Assembly: GCA_964415245.1 (NCBI GenBank)
Contig: CAYQAJ010000308.1
Location: forward strand, 1-5,960
Reading direction: 5' to 3'
DNA length: 5,960 nt
From: CAYQAJ01 sp964415245
Lineage (GTDB): Bacteria > Planctomycetota > Planctomycetia > Pirellulales > Pirellulaceae
Part shown: piece by piece, positions 1 through 5,606 of the stretch
Layout of the letters: the number at the start of each line of letters is the position of its first letter
Position numbering within the stretch: the first letter of the stretch is position 1
Program-made: the position numbers and the translations under genes
Notes under the pieces: generated by a model
Seen by the model: only the letters and a program-made list of their open reading frames with translations
The model's database searches: none
What the model was told of the DNA's origin: nothing

Positions 1-37
1 CATTATGATGCCCGCGCGGGCCGAATTCCAGAGGCAG

Positions 38-1075
38 TTACGGTCGCGTGATCCGCGCACCGCGGTTGTCGGGCGCGGCAAGCGACACGTGCAGCGGCTC
101 GGATCGAAATCGCTCGGAAAGACCCGACGCAAGTCGTTCGTACCCGCTCGCATCGGGCAGAAGTGCGAACACGGTTGGACCCCACGAGCTTTGGCCGACG
201 CCCGCGACGCCCATGGACCGGATCGCTTCCACGATCTCGGCGAGCAGGGGCCCGTTGTACGGGCCGCCCTGGTGCGCGGCGAAGCACGAGCCCGCCAAGC
301 GCCCGAACTGGTACGCGCTCTCGGATAACTCGTCGAAGCGACCTTGGGCGGCGGCGGGGAGCATCCGCTCGCGCAACTCGGCGGTGAGCTGATCGGTGAC
401 GGCGGGCGACACCTGGGGCAATCGGGCAAACGCTTCCTTCTCCCGCTGGCCGCAAAGTCCCGTTTCGCGTTCGGGCCGCACGAGCAGAAACCGCCACCGT
501 TCGGGCAGATCGAGGCGGCAATCGAGCGGGGCGATTCTTTCGTCGGGCAGCTTGCCGCGCTCGACGATCAGTCCGCCCATGAGGAATCCGTAGGTTCCCA
601 CGGCCGAGCGTTCGGCTCGTCCCACGCTGGCGGCCAGTTCGGCGGCGAGCGGCTGCGGACGGTCGAAGAACGCATTCAACCCCCCGGCGACCGCGAGCGC
701 CAATTGCGTGCCGACGCCGAGACCGACGTGCTGAGGCGGCGCCGCATGAATCGCAATCCGCACCGGCGGCAAACGATCCTCGCCGTAGAACGATGCCCAC
801 CGCCGCACGAACTCCGCCGCGCGATCCGAAAGCGGCCCGGTCGCCGCAAACTCCGAAGCACGCGCGATCTTGAGCCGCGGACCCCCGTCAATCATCACGC
901 CCACGCCACCAAACTCGCGCAGCCCACTCGCCTCGGTATCCCCCTCGCTTGCGGTTTCGCCCGCCACACCCGGCGCACCGGTCTCCCGCACGCTTGCGGT
1001 TTCGCGCGCAACCGGCGCCAACATCCCAAAGTGCAGCCGGCTCGGCGCCGCAACTCGGATAACGGCGTCGGTCAT
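38..1075 (-). CDS. mptG: Beta-ribofuranosylaminobenzene 5'-phosphate synthase (RFAP synthase, GHMP superfamily)
   Basis: This enzyme condenses 4-aminobenzoate with PRPP, releasing CO2 and pyrophosphate, to give beta-RFA-P; it is the first step specific to methanopterin and is expected to be cytosolic. The 345-aa protein has the family layout: APSRLHFGML at residues 10-19, a FGGVG motif at 55-59, a glycine-rich GHMP loop GLGVGTQLAL at 118-127, a second glycine-rich stretch around 157-169 (AVGTYGFLMGG), and the C-terminal GHMP motif GQSSWGPT at 294-301. The ATG start overlaps the DUF447 stop in an ATGA junction, suggesting translational coupling, and a GGGGAA sequence lies 6 nt upstream. Residues 23-53 form a linker with two in-frame ETAS repeats between two conserved motifs; I infer this is an insertion. 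Another GHMP enzyme is possible, but the motifs and the neighbouring pab genes fit RFAP synthase well. Confidence 0.9.
   Translation of the reverse strand: MTDAVIRVAAPSRLHFGMLAPVARETASVRETGAPGVAGETASEGDTEASGLREFGGVGVMIDGGPRLKIARASEFAATGPLSDRAAEFVRRWASFYGEDRLPPVRIAIHAAPPQHVGLGVGTQLALAVAGGLNAFFDRPQPLAAELAASVGRAERSAVGTYGFLMGGLIVERGKLPDERIAPLDCRLDLPERWRFLLVRPERETGLCGQREKEAFARLPQVSPAVTDQLTAELRERMLPAAAQGRFDELSESAYQFGRLAGSCFAAHQGGPYNGPLLAEIVEAIRSMGVAGVGQSSWGPTVFALLPDASGYERLASGLSERFRSEPLHVSLAAPDNRGARITRP
946..1005 (-). repeat. Two in-frame GCGAAACCGCAAGCG repeats within RFAP synthase
   Basis: The plus strand reads CGCTTGCGGTTTCGC at 946-960 and again at 991-1005, exactly 45 bp (15 codons) apart. On the coding strand both read GAAACCGCAAGC, giving Glu-Thr-Ala-Ser at residues 25-28 and 40-43. 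The sequence between and after them holds weaker versions (GAGACCGG, GATACCGAGGCGAG), so the linker looks as if it grew by repeated duplication. The same 15-mer is present once in pabB. Confidence 0.8.
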
Positions 1076-1656
1076 CGCGGATTCCCCGGCGCTTTTCCGA
1101 GCGCCTCGTCGATATACGCATCGAGAAACGCAAACGCCCGTCGTTCGGTCGGTCCCCCCGTCTTCTCAACCATCACAGCCAGCCGCCGCATATCGGCCCG
1201 AATCTCGTCGGCCGGAATCAGCGTGACTCGCGTGGCCAGGATCGCCGCCTCGACCACCGCATGCTTCGCGCGATTGAAGCCGAAGAATTCGCGGATGCTT
1301 CCTCGATCGACCACCGTGCACCGGCAAACGGTGCGCTCCTCGCGATCGTCGATTTCGTCGACCCGAAACGCGAACCAGCGGCAGGCATCAGCCAGTAAAT
1401 ACCCCTCGACCGCGGTCGCCGAAATCAGCCGGGGCAACACGTCGAGCCGCCCGACTGCCGCGCGTGCCAAGAGCTCCACGTCGTCGGTCACGTGCAGCAC
1501 GCCTTGCCGCGAGCGCTTCAGGTTGCAGTACGTCTCGGAAGTGGAAAAGGGCCGCAGCACGATGTGCGTCATCGCCTCGTCGACAAGCGGGCCCATCGGC
1601 GCAATATGCACGCCGCCGTCGGCATCGAGCGTCGTGACAATGCCTTCGAGGATCAC
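1072..1656 (-). CDS. DUF447 family protein, probable flavin-binding split-barrel, H4MPT-associated
   Basis: The function of this family is not established. Homologues occur in archaea and in H4MPT-containing bacteria, and from memory a structural-genomics member was solved with FMN bound in a split-barrel fold, so a redox or flavin-dependent role in cofactor synthesis is an inference. The 194-aa protein starts VILEGIVTT, then HIAPMGP at residues 17-23, an LRPFSTSETYCNL stretch at 34-46, a NRAKHAVVEAAILATR segment at 128-143 and VEKTGGPTERRAF at 163-175, all typical of the family. I chose the GTG at 1656 because GGAGAG lies 9 nt upstream and family members begin close to ILEGIV. The frame stays open to a GTG at 1725, which would add 23 basic residues and overlap the end of pabA by 20 nt. 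The stop overlaps the RFAP synthase start. Confidence 0.85.
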   Translation of the reverse strand: MILEGIVTTLDADGGVHIAPMGPLVDEAMTHIVLRPFSTSETYCNLKRSRQGVLHVTDDVELLARAAVGRLDVLPRLISATAVEGYLLADACRWFAFRVDEIDDREERTVCRCTVVDRGSIREFFGFNRAKHAVVEAAILATRVTLIPADEIRADMRRLAVMVEKTGGPTERRAFAFLDAYIDEALGKAPGNPR

Positions 1657-1665
1657 GAATGGAAT

Positions 1666-1671
1666 CTCTCC
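1666..1671 (-). promoter_or_regulatory. Ribosome binding site for the DUF447 gene
   Basis: GGAGAG on the minus strand lies 9 nt before the GTG at 1656. It is one of the clearest Shine-Dalgarno-like sequences in the window and is the main reason for preferring the shorter DUF447 protein over the 23-residue extended form. Confidence 0.6.
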
Positions 1672-1705
1672 GCGCCGGGCACGACGGCCCAAGCGCAACA
1701 AGCGA

Positions 1706-2368
1706 CTAGAATGTGAGCGGTGCACTCAGCACCGGCGGTACTGCCGCAGCGTCGCTGGGCCGCTCGTCGTCGATTTCAGGCAGGCGATCGGGCAGCGGCA
1801 AGCCGCACTCGCGGAGGAAGTTGGCCAGCAACCGATATCCGCGCGAGGTCAACACCGACTCGGGATGGAACTGCACGCCGAACAACGGTTGCCGCCGATG
1901 CCGGATCGCCATGATCGTGCCACCGGCCGCGCGAGCCGCAATCTCCAGCGACGCGGGCAGCGACTCCTCCTCCACGACCAGCGAATGATAGCGACCGGCC
2001 CGTAGCGGGTTGGGGAGCCCGGCAAACAGGTCGCGGCCGTCGTGCACGATGTCGCTGGCGCGTCCGTGCATTGGCTCGGCGGCGCGGATCACGCGGCCCC
2101 CCAGCGCCTCGGCAATCACCTGATGCCCCAGGCACACCCCGAGCATCGGCACCTCGTTTTCCAGCAGCTTCACCAGGTCGAGCGAGCAACCCGCATCGCG
2201 GGGCCAGCAGGGTCCCGGCGAAAGGACAATCGCCGAGGCCTTCATCGCGCGAATCTCGTCCGCGCTCGTTGCATCGTTGCGGACGACGACCACGGACTGC
2301 CCCAGCCGGCGCAAGTACCGCGCCAGGTTGTGCACGAAGCTATCGTAGTTGTCGATGCAAACAATCAT
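1706..2368 (-). CDS. pabA: Aminodeoxychorismate synthase component II (glutamine amidotransferase)
   Basis: This class I glutamine amidotransferase releases ammonia from glutamine and passes it to PabB for amination of chorismate. The 220-aa protein starts MIVCIDNYDSFVHNLARYL, the usual PabA/TrpG N-terminus. It carries the oxyanion-region SPGP motif at 50-53, the nucleophile Cys79 in GVCLGHQ, and the His168/Glu170 pair in GVQFHPES, so all three catalytic residues are present. I chose the ATG at 2368; the frame extends 8 codons upstream to a GTG at 2392, but family homology begins at MIVCIDNYD. The last 30 or so residues form an acidic, proline-containing tail beyond the usual domain end. Sequence alone does not separate PabA from TrpG, and in many bacteria one protein serves both; pabB upstream and RFAP synthase downstream favour the 4-aminobenzoate role. 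Confidence 0.9.
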   Translation of the reverse strand: MIVCIDNYDSFVHNLARYLRRLGQSVVVVRNDATSADEIRAMKASAIVLSPGPCWPRDAGCSLDLVKLLENEVPMLGVCLGHQVIAEALGGRVIRAAEPMHGRASDIVHDGRDLFAGLPNPLRAGRYHSLVVEEESLPASLEIAARAAGGTIMAIRHRRQPLFGVQFHPESVLTSRGYRLLANFLRECGLPLPDRLPEIDDERPSDAAAVPPVLSAPLTF

Positions 2369-2420
2369 GGAACGAACCGTCGCAGTGTCCACGCGCGAGT
2401 CGCCGCCGACAGTGCGATTC

Positions 2421-2490
2421 CCAATGACTAAGCACCAATGACCAATTTACCACCGATTCATTGGTCATTTGGATTTGGTGATTGGTCATT
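2421..2490. repeat. AT-rich ATTGGTCATT repeat cluster between pabB and pabA
   Basis: This lies within the 174-nt pabB/pabA spacer (2369-2542). ATTGGTCATT occurs at 2460-2469 and 2481-2490, and its exact reverse complement AATGACCAAT at 2437-2446; a related CCAATGACT lies at 2421-2429. The copies at 2437-2446 and 2460-2469 can pair as a 10-bp stem with a 13-nt loop. The stretch is clearly richer in A and T than the surrounding coding DNA. No run of U follows the stem on the minus strand, so it does not look like an intrinsic terminator. It resembles the short repeat families scattered in planctomycete and cyanobacterial spacers. I see no other gene or site in the spacer. Confidence 0.75.
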
Positions 2491-2542
2491 TTATCGTCGT
2501 GGTTTCCTCACCTCGCGTGAAGCACCATCTCGGCAAATGAGA

Positions 2543-4030
2543 CTACCGCAAGGCTCGAATGAGTCCTTCTGCCTTGTGCCACGTTTCGGCATACTCGCGA
2601 TCCGCGTCCGACTGCGCCACGATGCCGCCGCCCACCGGCATCTGCCACCAGCCGCGTCCGACTGTGATCGTGCGTATCAGAATACTCAGGTCCATGTCGC
2701 CGCTGAAGCCGATGTACCCCAGCGAACCGCAGTACGCCCCGCGCGCCGTCGGCTCCAACTCGGCGATGATCTCCATCGCCCGCACCTTCGGGGCTCCGGT
2801 GATCGACCCGCCGGGCAGCGCGGCCTGCACCAGGTCGAGCGCCGTGTTGCCCTCGGCCAGCCGCCCGCTCACCGCCGACACGAGGTGTTGCACGTACTGA
2901 AACGTCTCCAGACCGCATAGCTGCGTGACGCGCACACTGTCGGGCTCGCACACCCGCGACAGGTCGTTCCGCAGCAGGTCGACGATCATCACGTTCTCGG
3001 CGCGGTCCTTTTCGCTTTGCAACAGATCGTCGCCGGCGAACAGGTCGGCCTCGGGTCGCGCCGTGCGACGGCGAGTCCCCTTGATCGGCCGCGCCTCGAC
3101 CAACTGCGAGCGGACGCTCAAGAACCGCTCGGGCGACGCGCTGACAATCTGAAAGCGGCCCAGGTCGAAGTAACCGGCGAACGGTGCCGGGTTGCGCTGC
3201 CGCAGTCGCAGGTAGAGCGAGAGTGCATCGCCGTGCGCCGGGTAGAGCAGCCGCTGCGCCAGGTTCACCTGGAACACGTCGCCGGCGTAAACGTACTCAA
3301 CCGCCCGGCGAATGGCGGCGAGATATGCATCGGGCGAAAAGTTGCTCAAGAGGCCGGGAGTGTTTTCGATCGCAAACTGCGGCGCGAGCTGGTCGAGCCG
3401 TACGTGATCGTCGAAACCCACGCTTGCGGTTTCGCGATTCCCATAACGCCCATTGCCGAGCGCCGGCAACGGCTCTTCCAACCACTGTCGGAATTGCTCG
3501 GCGCGCTCGGTTGCGCGGCGGCGTCGCGCCGCTGGCTCGCGCTCGGGGAAACCCTGCGAGATGATCCAGGCGCGGTCCGCCATATGGTCGATCGCCAACA
3601 CCACGTCGTAAAGTCCTACCGCCAGCGCCGGCACGCCGAATTCGTCGAATCGCGGCGCGGCAATGCGTTCGAGACTGCGGTTCAAATCGTAGCCCAACAG
3701 GCCCGCGGCCCCCCCCTGAAACGGCGGCAGTTCGGGCACGCTCGGCGATTGCCACAGGCTCATCCGACGAGCCAGCTCGGCCAGCGCATCGTTTCCATCG
3801 GCCGGCGCTTGAAAAACATCGAACGGGTCGGCCGTGAGAAACGAATAGCGGCCGAGCGACGTGTCGCGGGCGGCGCTGTCCAACAGCAGACAGAATGGAC
3901 GACAGCTCAAGCGACGCAGCGCTTCTTCCACGTCCGGCGCCCGCGAAAGCGCAACGACAACCGTCAGCCCAGTAGTTTCGGCTTTGCGGTCATATTCCCC
4001 GGTTCTCGCGGTTTCAAGCTTCATTCCCAT
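2543..4030 (-). CDS. pabB: Aminodeoxychorismate synthase component I
   Basis: This chorismate-binding enzyme uses ammonia from PabA to convert chorismate to 4-amino-4-deoxychorismate, the precursor of 4-aminobenzoate. The 495-aa protein contains an N-terminal domain with LLLDSAA at 48-54, then the catalytic domain: SASPERFL at 297-304, PIKGTRRR at 315-322, EKDRAENVMIVDLLRNDLSR from about 340, YVQHLVSAVSG at 379-389, PGGSITGAPKVRAMEI at 406-421 and GYIGFSGDMDLSI at 438-450. Lys317 in PIKGT corresponds to the lysine nucleophile of aminodeoxychorismate synthase; anthranilate synthases have alanine there, which argues for PabB and against TrpE. No glutaminase or lyase domain is fused. The ATG at 4030 was used; an in-frame ATG at 4024 is equally possible. 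An in-frame ETAS repeat sits at residues 200-203 in an interdomain linker. Confidence 0.93.
   Translation of the reverse strand: MGMKLETARTGEYDRKAETTGLTVVVALSRAPDVEEALRRLSCRPFCLLLDSAARDTSLGRYSFLTADPFDVFQAPADGNDALAELARRMSLWQSPSVPELPPFQGGAAGLLGYDLNRSLERIAAPRFDEFGVPALAVGLYDVVLAIDHMADRAWIISQGFPEREPAARRRRATERAEQFRQWLEEPLPALGNGRYGNRETASVGFDDHVRLDQLAPQFAIENTPGLLSNFSPDAYLAAIRRAVEYVYAGDVFQVNLAQRLLYPAHGDALSLYLRLRQRNPAPFAGYFDLGRFQIVSASPERFLSVRSQLVEARPIKGTRRRTARPEADLFAGDDLLQSEKDRAENVMIVDLLRNDLSRVCEPDSVRVTQLCGLETFQYVQHLVSAVSGRLAEGNTALDLVQAALPGGSITGAPKVRAMEIIAELEPTARGAYCGSLGYIGFSGDMDLSILIRTITVGRGWWQMPVGGGIVAQSDADREYAETWHKAEGLIRALR
3419..3436 (-). repeat. In-frame copy of the ETAS-encoding repeat within pabB
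   Basis: The 18 bases CACGCTTGCGGTTTCGCG are identical to 989-1006 inside RFAP synthase, more than 2.4 kb away. The copy is on the same strand and in the same frame relative to coding, giving Glu-Thr-Ala-Ser-Val at PabB residues 200-204, between the N-terminal region and the catalytic domain. A one-mismatch shorter version lies at 4005-4015, near the pabB start (Glu-Thr-Ala-Arg, residues 6-9). Confidence 0.8.
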
Positions 4031-4065
4031 TCACGAATAATACAAAAAGCGTGCTCCCTATCGCT

Positions 4066-4097
4066 CCCCGCGTCACCGTGTCCCCGTGTCTCCGCGT
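4066..4097. repeat. Four tandem 8-bp repeats upstream of pabB
   Basis: The plus strand holds four consecutive 8-mers: CCCCGCGT, CACCGTGT, CCCCGTGT and CTCCGCGT, fitting the consensus CNCCGYGT. They occupy the middle of the 95-nt spacer between the DHPS-like gene stop (4126) and the pabB start (4030). Between the array and the start the spacer turns A/T-rich (about 4031-4050), but I see no convincing promoter or Shine-Dalgarno site there. Confidence 0.7.
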
Positions 4098-4125
4098 CAG
4101 TGCGCTTCCAAGGGCTCACCACCCC

Positions 4126-5529
4126 TCATTCGTCGTTGGCCCGCCGACCCGTCGCCGAGCGCGGCAGCCGGTGTCCGCTTTCCGGCACGCTGAGAAAACC
4201 CCAGTCGAGCGCTTCATCCTGGCGGTACTGTTTGCCCAGCGTCAAGGCGGTGGCTGCCTTGGCCAGCTCGTAGCCGAGATAAAAGGCGTGGCCGGCGTCG
4301 AGGTTTTTGGGGCCCGTAGCCAGCAAGCGGTCGAACAGCAAAAACGGGTCGCGCTCCGCCAGGTGCAGTTTCGCGCTGACCAGGTGCAGCAGGCCCCGCT
4401 CGGCGAAGACGCGGTAGTTGTTGTCCTTGATTTGCGCGGCTAGTAGTTCGAGCTCGTCGTCGCCGATCTCAAACAGTTTGGGATCGCGCAGCATCACCAA
4501 CCGCGGCTCAACGTTCTTGGGCGGCACGCCGCGCTCGACCGCGTATCGCACCAGCCGCCGCGCCAGATCGCACTCCCGTACCGCCGACCGGGCCCAGTTG
4601 ATTACCTGCGTCGTGAGTACGCTGCGAATGCCCAGCTCCTGGCAGATGCCCAACAGGAGCACATTCACGGCGGCCGAGTCGGCATCGGTCAGCTCGGTCA
4701 GGTTGCCGATGCCCATCATTATCTCGGCATCGGGATAACGTCGCCGCACTTCGATATATCGCCCCAGACTGGCGGCAAACCCGAGGCCGATCGGCTCCAG
4801 CACCGGGTCGATACGCAAACGAACACCAGCGGCCGCGAGGCGATCGATCGTGGCGTCGAGCCCGGCAAGCGTCGCTGGTTCGTCGGGCACGACCACGACT
4901 TCACATCCCCAGCCGATGGCCGCGTCCACGTTGGAACTATTGACCGAGAGCACCAGCTCGGCCCCGGCCCGCACCGCGGCCTCGACCTCGGCGGGGTTGA
5001 AGCTGTCGATCGAAACGCGATGCCCGGCGTCGCAAAGCGCCTTCACGCAATCGCCGACTCCCGACCAGGTGCCGCCGGGATCGCAACCGACGTCGATCAG
5101 GTCGGCGCCCGAATCGCGCAGGGTCGCTGCTTGGGCGAGAATCTCGTCGAGCGGCAAGCGCGGCGCATGGTTGATCTCGGCGACGATCTCGATGTCCCAG
5201 GCGCCGTAGTCTTCCTTGGCATTGGGCTGCCCGAAGTGCTCCGGTAATGCTCGCAGGTCACGCGGACCGCGTTCGACGGGGACTTTGGCGGCTTCCATGA
5301 GAATGGAAAGATCGCCGTCGCAGTAGCCCGGCACGATCACGCGCTCGGCACCGTCAGGAACGCGCCAATGCCGGGCGATCCACTGCGGCGTCATGAGCGC
5401 AGCTACCGTGATGGGCAACACATCGATCGAGTAATCGAAGTCCGCCTGCTGCGACAAGGGTTCGAGCGTCGTGCGCAGCGCATGCTCGGCCAGCCGCCCC
5501 GTTACGAAGTGAATTTTGCGTCGCGTCAT
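4126..5529 (-). CDS. Dihydropteroate synthase-like protein (archaeal-type DHPS-related / DUF6513-like)
   Basis: This 467-aa protein has a pterin-binding TIM-barrel core flanked by extra domains. Residues 1-110 form an N-terminal domain starting RRKIHFVTGRLAEHAL. The core shows AEIN at 117-120, GADLIDVGCDPGG at 141-153, VSIDSF at 172-177, LSVNSSN at 194-200 and RIDPVLEP at 239-246, so the aspartates that contact pterin in dihydropteroate synthase (Asp146, Asp175, Asp241) are matched. The Ser-Arg-Lys loop of folate DHPS is absent; GIGNLTELTD at 273-282 stands in its place. A C-terminal domain from about 345 ends in LGKQYRQDEALDWGFLSVPE. This architecture matches the archaeal DHPS-related family found in organisms lacking ordinary DHPS. 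With RFAP synthase and pab genes alongside, I infer a role in coupling the pterin to beta-RFA-P, which is not proven. No clear ribosome site is visible; a repeat hairpin ends 11 nt before the ATG. Confidence 0.85.
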   Translation of the reverse strand: MTRRKIHFVTGRLAEHALRTTLEPLSQQADFDYSIDVLPITVAALMTPQWIARHWRVPDGAERVIVPGYCDGDLSILMEAAKVPVERGPRDLRALPEHFGQPNAKEDYGAWDIEIVAEINHAPRLPLDEILAQAATLRDSGADLIDVGCDPGGTWSGVGDCVKALCDAGHRVSIDSFNPAEVEAAVRAGAELVLSVNSSNVDAAIGWGCEVVVVPDEPATLAGLDATIDRLAAAGVRLRIDPVLEPIGLGFAASLGRYIEVRRRYPDAEIMMGIGNLTELTDADSAAVNVLLLGICQELGIRSVLTTQVINWARSAVRECDLARRLVRYAVERGVPPKNVEPRLVMLRDPKLFEIGDDELELLAAQIKDNNYRVFAERGLLHLVSAKLHLAERDPFLLFDRLLATGPKNLDAGHAFYLGYELAKAATALTLGKQYRQDEALDWGFLSVPESGHRLPRSATGRRANDE

Positions 5530-5540
5530 GGAGTCGCTTT

Positions 5541-5606
5541 GGTAGGTCAGGCTGTGCCTGACGAATCGACAGAAGAGGTCGTCCGTCAGGCACAGCCCGA
5601 CCTACC
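5541..5606. repeat. Palindromic repeat with 23-bp arms between the SDR and DHPS-like genes
   Basis: The arms at 5541-5563 and 5584-5606 are reverse complements with one mismatch, separated by a 20-nt loop. Each arm is itself a small palindrome: GTCAGGC TGT GCCTGAC at 5546-5562, and a one-mismatch version in the right arm. The element fills nearly all of the spacer. The SDR stop codon (5602-5604) lies inside the right arm, and the left arm ends 11 nt before the DHPS-like ATG. No U-run follows on the minus strand, so this is more like a REP or MITE-type element than an intrinsic terminator. Confidence 0.9.

Noticed and set aside
10..21. GC palindrome GCCCGCGCGGGC after RFAP synthase as a terminator
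   Set aside because: It is a self-complementary 12-mer with no loop and no following U-run on the minus strand; short GC palindromes are expected in such DNA.
1..37. Possible next gene beginning with ATG at 3-1 on the minus strand
   Set aside because: Only the start codon would be inside the window and no clear ribosome site precedes it, so it cannot be supported.
3..800. Minus-strand open frame of 265 codons within RFAP synthase in another frame
   Set aside because: It is arginine-rich low-complexity sequence overlapping a well-supported gene; no independent evidence.
344..2005. Long plus-strand open frame of 553 codons opposite RFAP synthase, DUF447 and pabA
   Set aside because: The translation is rich in Arg, Pro and Ser with no recognisable motif, and it lies fully antisense to three genes with clear family motifs. 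It is a typical high-GC antisense shadow.
2543..4030. Anthranilate synthase component I (trpE) instead of pabB
   Set aside because: The catalytic-domain motif is PIKGT with lysine, as in aminodeoxychorismate synthase, where anthranilate synthase has alanine; no trpD, trpC or other tryptophan genes are nearby.
4031..4050. Promoter for pabB (TATTAT on the minus strand)
   Set aside because: A -10-like hexamer is present, but no matching -35 element is seen, and the TATTAT would lie very close to the start codon. Chance occurrence in an A/T-rich patch is likely.
3017..4273. Plus-strand open frame of 418 codons opposite pabB
   Set aside because: It is antisense to the conserved PabB catalytic domain and crosses the spacer into the DHPS-like gene, with no domain pattern of its own.
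5541..5606. Intrinsic terminator between SDR and the DHPS-like gene
   Set aside because: The stem is strong, but the minus-strand sequence after it is AAAGCGACTCC followed directly by the ATG, with no U-tract.
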